The notes under the pieces are model-generated. The model saw nothing but the letters and a program-made list of their open reading frames with translations. It searched no databases and had not been told where the DNA came from. Positions 53,979 to 62,502 of a stretch of DNA of 64,000 nt are shown here, piece by piece; position 1 is the stretch's first letter; each line of letters begins with the position of its first letter. Made by a program: the position numbers and the translations under genes. Source of the DNA: Thalassospira indica (GTDB lineage Bacteria > Pseudomonadota > Alphaproteobacteria > Rhodospirillales > Thalassospiraceae); contig NZ_CP031555.1 in assembly GCF_003403095.1 (NCBI RefSeq), positions 1,592,001 through 1,656,000 of the forward strand, written 5' to 3'.

Positions 53979-53984
53979 TCTCTC

Positions 53985-55946
53985 CTAATCCTCATTGCCA
54001 GTCATAAACATCGGCCCGCCCTTATGCCGTGGGAAGCCATAGCCATTGACCATGACAACATCAATGGCATCAGCACTGTTGGCGATCCCTTCAGCGAGGA
54101 TCTTGTCGCCTTCACTGCGCATCGCACCAAGGATGACATCCATGATTTCCGTGCTGGTGAAATCGCGCCGGATAATGCCTTTTTTAGCTGATTCGGCGAT
54201 CACCAGTGCATCGACTTCTGGGTCCGCATGGGCCTTGCCATGTTCGTCATAGCGATACCAGCCAAGGCCGTTCTTTTTGCCAAAGCGGCCCATCTCACAA
54301 AGGTAATCCCCCAAAGCGACATAACGTTCGGAGGGATCGCGGAACGGGGCGAGGCGTTTGCGGGTGGCCCATGAAATTTCGAGGCCAGCCATATCCTGCA
54401 TGGCAAAGAGACCCATCGGGAAGCCGAATTCGGCCATGGCGGCATCAATTTGATGGGGCAGTGCGCCGTCTTCGAGCATGTATTCACAATGCTTGCGATA
54501 GGCGGACATGATCCGGTTTCCGATAAAACCATCACAGACACCACATGGGACCGCGATCTTGCCAAGGGCGCGGGCAAACTCGAACGCGGTTGCAAGGCTT
54601 TTGGTGTCGGCCTTGTCGGTTCGGACAACCTCAAGCAGCTTCATGATATGGGCGGGCGAGAAGAAATGCAGGCCAATCACGCGCCGCGGATTGACGCAGC
54701 GGGCGGCAATTTCATTGATGTCGAGATAAGATGTGTTGGACGCAAGCACCGCATCGGCCTTGCAATGAAGACTTAGTTTGCCAAAGACATCATGTTTGAC
54801 CGCCATATCTTCAAACACGGCCTCGACCACCAGATCGGCATCAGACAAGGCAGCGTAATCAATGCTGGCCGAAAGAGACGCCATCAGAGCATCAAAGCGA
54901 TCCTGAGTGATCAGGCCACGCTTGAGGCTGCCGGAAAGGTGTTTTTCAACCGTCGCACGGCCATTGTCACAGGCAGTTTCATCGCGTTCGATGATCGTGA
55001 CATCAAAGCCCGCGAGCAGGGACGCGGTCGCGATGCCAGCCCCCATGATGCCGCCGCCAATCACGCCGACCTCGCGGATCGGGTTAGCTTCGACACCTTT
55101 GAGTTCGGACAGTTTGGCAACCGAACGTTCGGCAAAGAAGATGTGGCGCAGCGCCTTTGACTGATCGCTGTCGCGCAGTTCGATGAATTTTTTGCGCTCA
55201 AAGGCAAGGCCTGCGTCCGCGCCGTGTTCAATGCCGTTTCGGATGGCGGAGATGGCGGCAAGCGGGGCGACCTGACCACGGGCCTTCTTCTTCGTTGCGG
55301 CTGTTATGTCATCCCATTGCGCGGAGCTCGGCGCATCGATGGGATTCCGGGCAAGAAGCGATGCCGGTGTTTCACGATTGAGGATGGTCTTGGCAAAGTC
55401 GCGTGCGGCATCGCCCAAGGCGCCGTGGGTAATCGCATCAAGCAGGCCGATCTCGTTGGCCTTGGTGGCCGAGACCGGTTTGCCGCTGGTAATCATCGAG
55501 ATGGCCTCGCTGACCGGGATCAGGCGCGGCAAGCGAACGGTGCCACCTGCACCCGGGATCAGGCCGAGGTTGACTTCTGGCAGGCCGAGTTTGGCGGTGC
55601 TATCGGCAATGCGGTAATGGCAGCCAAGGGCCACTTCCAGTCCGCCGCCAAGGGCGTGCCCGTGAATGGCGGTGATGACCGGTTTGGTTGCGGCCTCTAT
55701 GCGTTTGATCACGTCGGGCAGGATCGGTGCCTTGGGCGGTTGGCCAAACTCGCTGACATCAGCACCGGCAATGAAGGTCTTGCCGTCGCAAATCAATATC
55801 GCGGCGCGGATGTCATCATTGGCGTCAATCTGATCGAGGGCATCGACGATCCCGCTGCGCACAGCGTGGCTGGTCGCGTTAATCGGCGGGTTGTTGACGG
55901 TGATAACTGCAATGGCGTTTTCAAGTGTCAGTGTGACGGTCGACAT
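53985..55946 (-). CDS. Bifunctional enoyl-CoA hydratase / 3-hydroxyacyl-CoA dehydrogenase (FadB/FadJ-like)
   Basis: A 653-residue fused beta-oxidation enzyme. The N-terminal crotonase domain has AGADVSEFG and GHALGGGLEVALGCHYRIA (oxyanion-hole residues). The dehydrogenase half starts VGVIGGGIMGAGIATASLLAG (NAD-binding) and has VIGLHFFSPAHIMKLLEVV. The ATG at 55946 follows AGAGGACG; a longer open frame to 56021 overlaps the hydrolase gene. It probably carries out the last beta-oxidation-like steps after ring opening in the adjacent CoA-linked aromatic pathway, although it would also suit fatty acids. Confidence 0.92.
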   Translation of the reverse strand: MSTVTLTLENAIAVITVNNPPINATSHAVRSGIVDALDQIDANDDIRAAILICDGKTFIAGADVSEFGQPPKAPILPDVIKRIEAATKPVITAIHGHALGGGLEVALGCHYRIADSTAKLGLPEVNLGLIPGAGGTVRLPRLIPVSEAISMITSGKPVSATKANEIGLLDAITHGALGDAARDFAKTILNRETPASLLARNPIDAPSSAQWDDITAATKKKARGQVAPLAAISAIRNGIEHGADAGLAFERKKFIELRDSDQSKALRHIFFAERSVAKLSELKGVEANPIREVGVIGGGIMGAGIATASLLAGFDVTIIERDETACDNGRATVEKHLSGSLKRGLITQDRFDALMASLSASIDYAALSDADLVVEAVFEDMAVKHDVFGKLSLHCKADAVLASNTSYLDINEIAARCVNPRRVIGLHFFSPAHIMKLLEVVRTDKADTKSLATAFEFARALGKIAVPCGVCDGFIGNRIMSAYRKHCEYMLEDGALPHQIDAAMAEFGFPMGLFAMQDMAGLEISWATRKRLAPFRDPSERYVALGDYLCEMGRFGKKNGLGWYRYDEHGKAHADPEVDALVIAESAKKGIIRRDFTSTEIMDVILGAMRSEGDKILAEGIANSADAIDVVMVNGYGFPRHKGGPMFMTGNED

Positions 55947-55947
55947 T

Positions 55948-56784
55948 TTATGCGTCCTCTGCACTGATGGGGGTAAGCAGACAGGCAACGAGATCGGAAT
56001 CCGGGTCGGTGAGATCGGCAATCACATTGAAATGGTGTTTGTCCGGGGCATGCACACTTCGCGTGCGGGCGCCAAGGCCGGTCCAGATATTGGCCAGCAG
56101 ATCGTTCTGGCGAACAAATTCCGGGCGTTCATCGGCCCCGACCCAGCAGGTGATCGAACATGGTAAGGCGGGCTTCAGAAGGGCAGCACTTTCATGTTCG
56201 GCTTCGGCCTCGTCCAGTCCGAGGGTGTCGTTCATGGAGGTCCTCAGCAGCGGGCGAAGATCATGAAGGCCGGAAATGGAAACCGTGTTTTCGATCCGTG
56301 CCAGAACGGAGGACGAAAGCGGTGACGTGTGACTAACCATGCGGCTGACCAGATGGCCACCGGCCGAATGCCCCGTGATGTGGATCGGACCGGCAATCTG
56401 GTCCGAGGCATGGGTGATTGCAGCCCCGATCTGGCGGGTAATGTCGGAAAGGCGTGCATCGGGGGCGAGTGTATAGCTTGGCATGCTGACAGCCCAGCCC
56501 CTGGTCACTGCACCATTCGCCAGATGCGACCAGCTGGATTTATCAAACGCCTTCCAGTAGCCGCCATGCACGAACACGACCAAGCCCTTTGGTGTGCCAG
56601 TCGGCAGGAAAAGATCATATTTTTCGCGGGGGGCGTTGCCATATGAGATGTCAATCTGGGCGCGATTGTCGCCACTGAGCTCGTCGCGAAACTTTGCCGA
56701 CTGGGTCGCCCAAATTTCCGGATAGGTTGCGGCATCGGCAATGTAATCGCCATTGGCATAAGCATCATCCCAGTCGGTAATCAT
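55948..56784 (-). CDS. Alpha/beta hydrolase, kynurenine-formamidase-like
   Basis: A 278-residue hydrolase. The oxyanion motif HGGYWKAFDK and nucleophile elbow GHSAGGHL are those of arylformamidase-type alpha/beta hydrolases. Acid and histidine lie near EFVRQN and APDKHHFNVI. The ATG at 56784 is chosen since the extra 14 residues lack a ribosome-binding site. Arylformamidase makes kynurenine, which kynureninase turns to anthranilate; next to a 2-aminobenzoyl-CoA pathway this may feed tryptophan carbon in. This role is inferred. It is one base from the FadB-like gene and co-transcribed. Confidence 0.82.
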   Translation of the reverse strand: MITDWDDAYANGDYIADAATYPEIWATQSAKFRDELSGDNRAQIDISYGNAPREKYDLFLPTGTPKGLVVFVHGGYWKAFDKSSWSHLANGAVTRGWAVSMPSYTLAPDARLSDITRQIGAAITHASDQIAGPIHITGHSAGGHLVSRMVSHTSPLSSSVLARIENTVSISGLHDLRPLLRTSMNDTLGLDEAEAEHESAALLKPALPCSITCWVGADERPEFVRQNDLLANIWTGLGARTRSVHAPDKHHFNVIADLTDPDSDLVACLLTPISAEDA

Positions 56785-56862
56785 GGTCGGTTCCCTGAAA
56801 TTTCGTACAGCACCTGTCTGGTGCATTCTGGTTATGGATCAAATTCTAGGCAAATCCGTAGA

Positions 56863-56895
56863 TATTTCAAACTTAAAATATTTGTGCTTGAAATA
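56863..56895. promoter_or_regulatory. Inverted repeat TATTTCAA-N17-TTGAAATA in the divergent region
   Basis: Perfect 8-base arms with a 17-base AT-rich spacer, about 80 bases before the hydrolase start and 70 before the monooxygenase start. The MarR-family regulator encoded in the rightward operon is the natural candidate to bind here and control both directions. Confidence 0.5.
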
Positions 56896-56964
56896 AAATA
56901 AAACGAGGCGTACCGTTTTATCAGTTTCCCGAAACAACCAAACAAATCAGGAAGGGAAAAGCTG

Positions 56965-59259
56965 GTGAGAGTAGCTTGTCTGGGTGGCGGTCCTGCGGGG
57001 CTTTATTTTGCAATCTCGATGAAATTGCGCGACCCTGCGCATGAGGTTGTTGTGATTGAACGCAACAAGCCTGATGACACATTTGGCTGGGGCGTGGTGC
57101 TGTCTGACGAGACGCTGGACAATCTGGCCGAGAATGACACCAAAAGTGCCGAGGCCATTCGCGCCAACTTTTCCTATTGGGATGATGTCGCGGTTCAGTA
57201 TCGCGGCGAAAAGACAATTTCCACCGGTCACGGGTTCTGTGGCATTGGCCGTAAAAAGCTTCTGATCCTGTTACAAGATCGGGCACGCGAACTTGGCGTG
57301 GAGTTGCGCTTTGAGACCGAGGCCGAAAGTGCAGCGCGTTACGCCAAGGAATTTGACCTTGTCGTTGCCAGTGATGGCCTGAATTCCAGAACCCGCACCG
57401 AATTTGCCGAACATTTCCAGCCTGATATCGATACCCGCAAATGCAAGTTCGTCTGGCTGGGCACGCATCAGAAATTCGATGACGCCTTTACCTTTGTCTT
57501 TGAGGAAACAGACAAGGGTTGGATCTGGGCGCACGCCTATCAGTTTGATGACGAAACCGCGACCTTCATTGTCGAATGCACTCAGGAAACCTGGGATGCC
57601 TATGGTTTTGGCGAGATGTCGAAGGAAGAGTCGATTGCGACCTGCGAGGATATTTTCAAGGATCATCTTGGCGGTCACAATCTGATCAGCAATGCACACC
57701 ATATTCGTGGTTCGGCCTGGCTGAGCTTCCCGCGGGTTTTGTGCAAAAGCTGGTCACATGAAAACATCGTTTTGATGGGCGATGCGGCGGCAACAGCGCA
57801 TTTTTCCATCGGGTCGGGAACCAAGCTTGCGCTTGAAAGTGCGATTGCGCTGGCGAACTACCTGCATTCCGAAGGCGATCTTAAATCGGCCTTTGGGAAA
57901 TATGAGGACGAACGCCGTCTTGAGGTCCTGCGGCTGCAGTCAGCTGCACGCAACTCGATGGAGTGGTTTGAAGAAATCGAACGCTATTTCGATTTTGATC
58001 CGACCCAGTTTACCTATTCGCTTCTGACCAGATCACAGCGCATCAGTCACGAAAACCTGCGCCTGCGCGATGCCAAATGGCTTGAAGGTGCGGAAAAATG
58101 GTTCCAGACGCAGGCGGGCCTTCCGGAAAGTGCGCCGGTGCGTCATCCGATGTTCGTGCCTTATCAGTTGCGCGACATGTCGCTTAAGAACCGCATCGTT
58201 GTCTCGCCGATGGCACAGTACAAGGCGGTTGATGGCTGCCCGACCGACTGGCATCTGGTGCATTATGCCGAACGCGCAAAGGGTGGGGCAGGACTGGTTT
58301 ATACCGAGATGACCTGTGTCTCGCCGGAAGGTCGCATCACGCCGGGCTGTCCGGGTGCCTATGATGCCAGCCACGAGAAGGCCTGGGCGCGGATTACAGA
58401 TTTCATTCATGCCGAGACGGATGCCAAGCTTTGCATGCAGATCGGTCATTCCGGGCGCAAGGGTTCGACCCAGCTTGGCTGGGAAGAAATGGATGCACCG
58501 TTAAAGGATGGCAACTGGCCGCTGATGTCGGCATCTGCCATCGCATGGTCGGACCGCAATGCGGTGCCCAAGGCCATGACGCGTGAAGACATGGATATGG
58601 TTCGTGATCAGTTTGTTGCATCTGCCAAAATGGCCGATCGTGCAGGCTTTGACATGATCGAGGTTCATGCCGCGCATGGCTATCTTCTGTCATCCTTCAT
58701 CAGCCCGGTCAGCAATATCCGCGATGACGAATATGGTGGATCGCTTGAAAACCGGATGCGTTATCCGCTTGAGGTCATCAATGCCGTTCGTGCGGCATGG
58801 CCCAAGAATAAGCCGATGTCGGTGCGTATTTCGGCCAATGACTGGGTCGGTGATGCGGGGATTACGCCCGAAGAGGCGGTCGAGATCGCCAAGATGCTGA
58901 AAGCCAATGACGTCGATATTTGTGACGTTTCGGCGGGGCAAACGACAACGGATGCCAAACCTGTTTATGGCCGTATGTTCCAGACGCCGTTTTCCGACCG
59001 TATCCGCAATGAAGCCGGTATTCCGACAATGGCGGTTGGCAATATCTATGAGGCCGATCACGTCAATTCGATCCTGATGGCCGGGCGTGCCGATCTTGTT
59101 TGTTTGGCGCGACCGCATTTGGCCAATCCGTATTGGACGCTGCATCAGGCAGCCAGCCTTGGCAATCGCACCGAAAACTGGCCGGCGCCATACTATGCCG
59201 GGCGTGATCAGATGTGCCGTCTGGCCGAGCGGGCTGAAACCATGACCGGAAAGGTATAA
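56965..59259 (+). CDS. 2-aminobenzoyl-CoA monooxygenase/reductase-type flavoenzyme (salicylyl-CoA 5-hydroxylase family)
   Basis: A 764-residue fusion. Residues 1-380 form an FAD hydroxylase ([53 protein letters not shown]). Residues 395-764 are an old-yellow-enzyme oxidoreductase ([44 protein letters not shown]). This fusion is typical of 2-aminobenzoyl-CoA monooxygenase/reductase, which hydroxylates and then reduces the ring of anthraniloyl-CoA. Salicylyl-CoA 5-hydroxylases share the domain plan. The start is GTG at 56965 behind AAGGGAAAAGC. It leads a rightward catabolic operon. Confidence 0.88.
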   Translation: MRVACLGGGPAGLYFAISMKLRDPAHEVVVIERNKPDDTFGWGVVLSDETLDNLAENDTKSAEAIRANFSYWDDVAVQYRGEKTISTGHGFCGIGRKKLLILLQDRARELGVELRFETEAESAARYAKEFDLVVASDGLNSRTRTEFAEHFQPDIDTRKCKFVWLGTHQKFDDAFTFVFEETDKGWIWAHAYQFDDETATFIVECTQETWDAYGFGEMSKEESIATCEDIFKDHLGGHNLISNAHHIRGSAWLSFPRVLCKSWSHENIVLMGDAAATAHFSIGSGTKLALESAIALANYLHSEGDLKSAFGKYEDERRLEVLRLQSAARNSMEWFEEIERYFDFDPTQFTYSLLTRSQRISHENLRLRDAKWLEGAEKWFQTQAGLPESAPVRHPMFVPYQLRDMSLKNRIVVSPMAQYKAVDGCPTDWHLVHYAERAKGGAGLVYTEMTCVSPEGRITPGCPGAYDASHEKAWARITDFIHAETDAKLCMQIGHSGRKGSTQLGWEEMDAPLKDGNWPLMSASAIAWSDRNAVPKAMTREDMDMVRDQFVASAKMADRAGFDMIEVHAAHGYLLSSFISPVSNIRDDEYGGSLENRMRYPLEVINAVRAAWPKNKPMSVRISANDWVGDAGITPEEAVEIAKMLKANDVDICDVSAGQTTTDAKPVYGRMFQTPFSDRIRNEAGIPTMAVGNIYEADHVNSILMAGRADLVCLARPHLANPYWTLHQAASLGNRTENWPAPYYAGRDQMCRLAERAETMTGKV

Positions 59260-59265
59260 GCACCG

Positions 59266-60024
59266 ATGACCGATCTTGCCGTTCATAACGCATTGATCAC
59301 CGGCGGCGGTACCGGTGTCGGGGCCGTGATGGCCCGGATGCTTGCCGATGCCGGGGTGAAGGTTGTGGTGTCCGGACGGCGATCAGATGTGCTGGCCGAA
59401 GTTGCCGAACATCAAAACATCACTGCCATCGTGGCCGATGTCACCGATGAAACTTCAGTGCAAGATATGTTCACGACCATGGTCGATGTGGTCGGTACCC
59501 CCGATCTTGTGATCGCCAATGCCGGCATGGCCGAAAGTGCCCCGATTGGTAAAACATCGGTCGATCTGTGGCAACGGACCATGGATGTCAACCTGACCGG
59601 GACGTTTTTGACGTTCCGCGAAGGATTGGCTGCAATGGACAAGACCAAGCCGGGGCGGCTGATTTCAATCGCCTCGACCGCCGGGCTCAAGGGCTATGCC
59701 TATGTCACGGCGTATTGTGCAGCGAAACATGGCGTTGTGGGCATGGTCAAGGGCATGGCGGCAGAATTGGCCACCAGCCCGATCACGATCAATGCGGTTT
59801 GTCCGGGCTTCATGGAAACGCCGATGTTGGAAAAGTCGGTGGAAAACATCGTTGCCAAAACCGGCATGAGCAAGGATGCCGCGCGCGCAAGCCTTGCCAA
59901 AATCAATCCGCAAAACCGGTTCATTCAGCCTGAAGAGGTTGCTGAAACCGTCATGTGGCTTTGCAGCCCCAAGGCGGCATCGATAACGGGACAGACGATT
60001 TCCGTTTCGGGAGGAGAAGTATGA
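59266..60024 (+). CDS. SDR-family dehydrogenase
   Basis: A 252-residue short-chain dehydrogenase: cofactor motif ITGGGTGVGAVMA, NAG in VIANAGMAE, catalytic SIASTAG and YCAAK, and C-terminal GQTISVSGGE. Likely a 3-hydroxyacyl-CoA-type dehydrogenase in the ring-degradation pathway, as an SDR accompanies the 2-aminobenzoyl-CoA genes of Azoarcus. The MarR gene starts within its stop (ATGA). Confidence 0.88.
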   Translation: MTDLAVHNALITGGGTGVGAVMARMLADAGVKVVVSGRRSDVLAEVAEHQNITAIVADVTDETSVQDMFTTMVDVVGTPDLVIANAGMAESAPIGKTSVDLWQRTMDVNLTGTFLTFREGLAAMDKTKPGRLISIASTAGLKGYAYVTAYCAAKHGVVGMVKGMAAELATSPITINAVCPGFMETPMLEKSVENIVAKTGMSKDAARASLAKINPQNRFIQPEEVAETVMWLCSPKAASITGQTISVSGGEV

Positions 60025-60521
60025 ACATGAACAAATCCGAAGCACTTTCCGAACGGGCAAGAAATGAGACGTCTGATCTGTCGAAGGCACGGTTACGCGC
60101 TTGGCTGCAAATCCTGAAGGTGTCGCGCAAGATTGAGGGCGAGTTGCGTGAAAAGATGCGCCTTGAGTTCGGATCGACCTTGCCACGCTTTGACGTACTG
60201 GCCGCCCTTTATCGCGAACGCGATGGCATGCGCATGAGCGAGCTTTCCAAGTCGCTGATGGTATCAAACGGCAATGTCACAGGCATCGTTGATCGTCTGG
60301 TGGCAGAGGGATTGGTTGTTCGCATGCCGGTCGAAAATGATCGCCGGGCATCGATTGTCCGCCTGACCCCGGCGGGTGAAAAGGATTTTGCTGAACGTGC
60401 GCTGGTGCATGAAGGTTGGGTTTCGGATCTGTTTTCCGATTTGTCGTCTGGCGATGCCGATGCCCTGATCCGCATCCTGCGCAACATTTCCCATCATAAC
60501 GAGGCGCCCCACCATGACTAA
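60021..60521 (+). CDS. MarR-family transcriptional regulator
   Basis: A 166-residue winged-helix protein: [20 protein letters not shown], then [20 protein letters not shown] (recognition helix), then [19 protein letters not shown] (wing). MarR proteins in such clusters often sense the aryl-CoA intermediate and lift repression. It overlaps the SDR gene (4 bases) and the hydratase gene (8 bases). Inverted repeat 56863-56895 is its likely operator. Confidence 0.88.
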   Translation: MNMNKSEALSERARNETSDLSKARLRAWLQILKVSRKIEGELREKMRLEFGSTLPRFDVLAALYRERDGMRMSELSKSLMVSNGNVTGIVDRLVAEGLVVRMPVENDRRASIVRLTPAGEKDFAERALVHEGWVSDLFSDLSSGDADALIRILRNISHHNEAPHHD

Positions 60522-61326
60522 GATGGCAAACATCACGCCCAAACATTTCAACTGGCGCATGGAAGGCGACGTTGCGGCCATTTCGCTTGATCGCCCGGAT
60601 CGCAAGAACCCGTTGACCTTTGAAAGCTATCCCGAGCTTCGCGATACATTCCGCGATCTGGTTTATGCCGATGACGTGAAGGCGGTCGTGTTTGGCTCGA
60701 ACGGGGGCAATTTCTGCTCTGGCGGGGATGTGCATGACATCATCGGCCCGCTGATCGACAAGGACATGAAGGGCCTTCTGGAATTCACCCGCATGACCGG
60801 TGATCTGGTCAAGGCGATCATTGGCTGTGGCAAGCCGGTAATTGCCGCGGTTGATGGCGTTTGTGTCGGGGCCGGGGCAATCATTGCCATGGCATCTGAT
60901 CTGCGTCTGGCGACGGCGGCATCGAAAACCGCGTTCCTGTTTACCCGGGTCGGGCTTGCCGGATGTGACATGGGGGCATGTGCCATCCTGCCACGCATCA
61001 TCGGACAGGGCCGCGCGGCAGAGCTTCTTTATACCGGCCGATCCATGTCGGCAGAGGAAGGCGAGCGTTGGGGCTTTTATAACCGTCTGGTCGAAGCTGA
61101 CGCGCTTGAAGCCGAAGCCATTGCACTTGCAACCCGCATTTCCCAGGGCCCGAACTTTGGTCACATGATGACCAAAACCATGCTGGCCCAGGAATGGAAT
61201 ATGTCCATCGAGCAGGCGATTGAGGCCGAAGCACAGGCGCAGGCGATCTGCATGCAGACCGAGGATTTCAATCGCGCCTACAAGGCATTCGTTGCCAAGG
61301 AAAAACCGGTGTTCGAGGGCGACTGA
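60514..61326 (+). CDS. Enoyl-CoA hydratase-family protein
   Basis: A 270-residue crotonase: [19 protein letters not shown] and [25 protein letters not shown] oxyanion-hole segments, with [21 protein letters not shown]. The family covers hydratases, isomerases and hydrolases; within this operon it probably acts on the dearomatised CoA intermediate. The stop shares TGATG with the acyl-CoA dehydrogenase start. Confidence 0.88.
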   Translation: MTKMANITPKHFNWRMEGDVAAISLDRPDRKNPLTFESYPELRDTFRDLVYADDVKAVVFGSNGGNFCSGGDVHDIIGPLIDKDMKGLLEFTRMTGDLVKAIIGCGKPVIAAVDGVCVGAGAIIAMASDLRLATAASKTAFLFTRVGLAGCDMGACAILPRIIGQGRAAELLYTGRSMSAEEGERWGFYNRLVEADALEAEAIALATRISQGPNFGHMMTKTMLAQEWNMSIEQAIEAEAQAQAICMQTEDFNRAYKAFVAKEKPVFEGD

Positions 61327-62477
61327 TGGCAGATAAAACCTATCTTGATTGGCCATTCTTTGAAGATCGTCATCGTGAACTGGCGGCAAAGCTTGATGAT
61401 TGGGCCGCAAGCAACATCAAGGGCATCAATCACGAGGATGTTGATGCGGCCTGTCGCGATCTTGTTGCGCGTCTTGCCAGTGGCGAGTGGTTGCGCCATG
61501 CGGCGGTTGATCCGGCTGACGCGGGATCAAAGCTTGATGTCAGATCGCTTTGCCTGATCCGCGAAACACTGGCGCGTTATGATGGGCTTGCTGATTTTTC
61601 ATTTGCGATGCAAGGGTTGGGGAGTGGCGCAATCTCCTTGTTCGGAACAAACGACCAGAAAGATAACTGGTTGCCAAAAGTTCGTTCCGGCAAGGCGATT
61701 GCCGCCTTTGCACTAACCGAACCTCAATCGGGCTCAGACGTTGCCAATATCGCGCTTGAGGCAAAACGTGATGGGGATGATTTCGTCCTGAACGGTGAAA
61801 AAACCTGGATTTCGAACGGCGGCATTGCCGATTTCTATTGTGTCTTTGCTCGCACCGGCGAAGCTCCCGGTGCCAAGGGGCTTTCGGCTTTCATCGTTCC
61901 GGCAGGCATACCGGGATTTGAAATCGCGGAACGCCTTCACACCATCGCGCCGCATCCGTTGGCACGTTTGAAATTTACCGATTGCCGTATACCGGCATCC
62001 GCCCTGATGGGCAAGGGTGGGGATGGGTTCAAGATCGCGATGTCGGTTCTTGACGTTTTCCGATCGACCGTTGCCGCAGCCGCCCTTGGCTTTGCGCGTC
62101 GCGCACTTGATGAAACCATCACCCGCGTTCAGGAACGCGAACTGTTTGGTGCGCCGCTTTTTGATTTGCAGATGGTTCAGGGGCATGTCGCGGACATGGC
62201 GCTTGATATCGATGCCTCGGCCCTTCTGGTTTATCGCGCTGCTTGGCTTAAGGACAGTGGTGCTGCGCGGGTTAGTCGCGAAGCGGCGATGGCCAAACTT
62301 TATTCAACCGATCATGCACAAACCGTCATCGATAAGGCGGTGCAAATTCATGGCGGCGATGGTGTGCGTAGCGGGCACATCGTTGAATCGCTTTACCGGG
62401 AAATTCGCGCCCTTCGCATTTATGAAGGCGCATCCGACGTCCAGAAAATAATCATCGCACGGCAAACGCTGGCGTAA
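61326..62477 (+). CDS. Acyl-CoA dehydrogenase
   Basis: A 383-residue flavoprotein: [38 protein letters not shown], and [35 protein letters not shown] are acyl-CoA dehydrogenase signatures, with the likely catalytic glutamate in YEGAS. It introduces a double bond into a CoA-bound pathway intermediate. It is directly coupled to the preceding gene. Confidence 0.92.
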   Translation: MADKTYLDWPFFEDRHRELAAKLDDWAASNIKGINHEDVDAACRDLVARLASGEWLRHAAVDPADAGSKLDVRSLCLIRETLARYDGLADFSFAMQGLGSGAISLFGTNDQKDNWLPKVRSGKAIAAFALTEPQSGSDVANIALEAKRDGDDFVLNGEKTWISNGGIADFYCVFARTGEAPGAKGLSAFIVPAGIPGFEIAERLHTIAPHPLARLKFTDCRIPASALMGKGGDGFKIAMSVLDVFRSTVAAAALGFARRALDETITRVQERELFGAPLFDLQMVQGHVADMALDIDASALLVYRAAWLKDSGAARVSREAAMAKLYSTDHAQTVIDKAVQIHGGDGVRSGHIVESLYREIRALRIYEGASDVQKIIIARQTLA

Positions 62478-62502
62478 TAATGGCTGTATCAGGGACTTCA
62501 AA

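Larger units (their letters stand above)
18190..53984. mobile_element. Integrative and conjugative element, trb-type, with a serine recombinase
   Basis: The block between the AraC gene and the 3-hydroxyacyl-CoA dehydrogenase gene holds an excision regulator, ardC, parB-like, an excisionase-like HTH, traF, lytic transglycosylase, relaxase, traG, trbBCDEJLFGI and a large serine recombinase. This is a full set for self-transfer. Chromosomal genes on either side are unrelated metabolism. The exact ends are not proven: the left edge lies somewhere in 18010-18289, the right edge in 53820-53984. No long direct repeat pairs the two ends by eye. Cargo comprises a pentapeptide protein, a PD-(D/E)XK nuclease, AbiE and a methyltransferase-nuclease operon. 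Confidence 0.8.
53847..53984. other. Right-end junction region of the element
   Basis: 138 non-coding bases between the terminator and the chromosomal dehydrogenase gene. It holds a perfect hairpin GCAAACAGGC-CAT-GCCTGTTTGC at 53884-53906 and the second GCCCCCGCAAC at 53968-53978. The chromosome-element junction must lie here or just inside the recombinase gene. Confidence 0.5.

Noticed and set aside
53847..53984. A tmRNA or tRNA gene at the right junction
   Set aside because: The CCCCCGCAAC end is suggestive, but there is no T-loop TTCRANY and no matching 5' acceptor strand.
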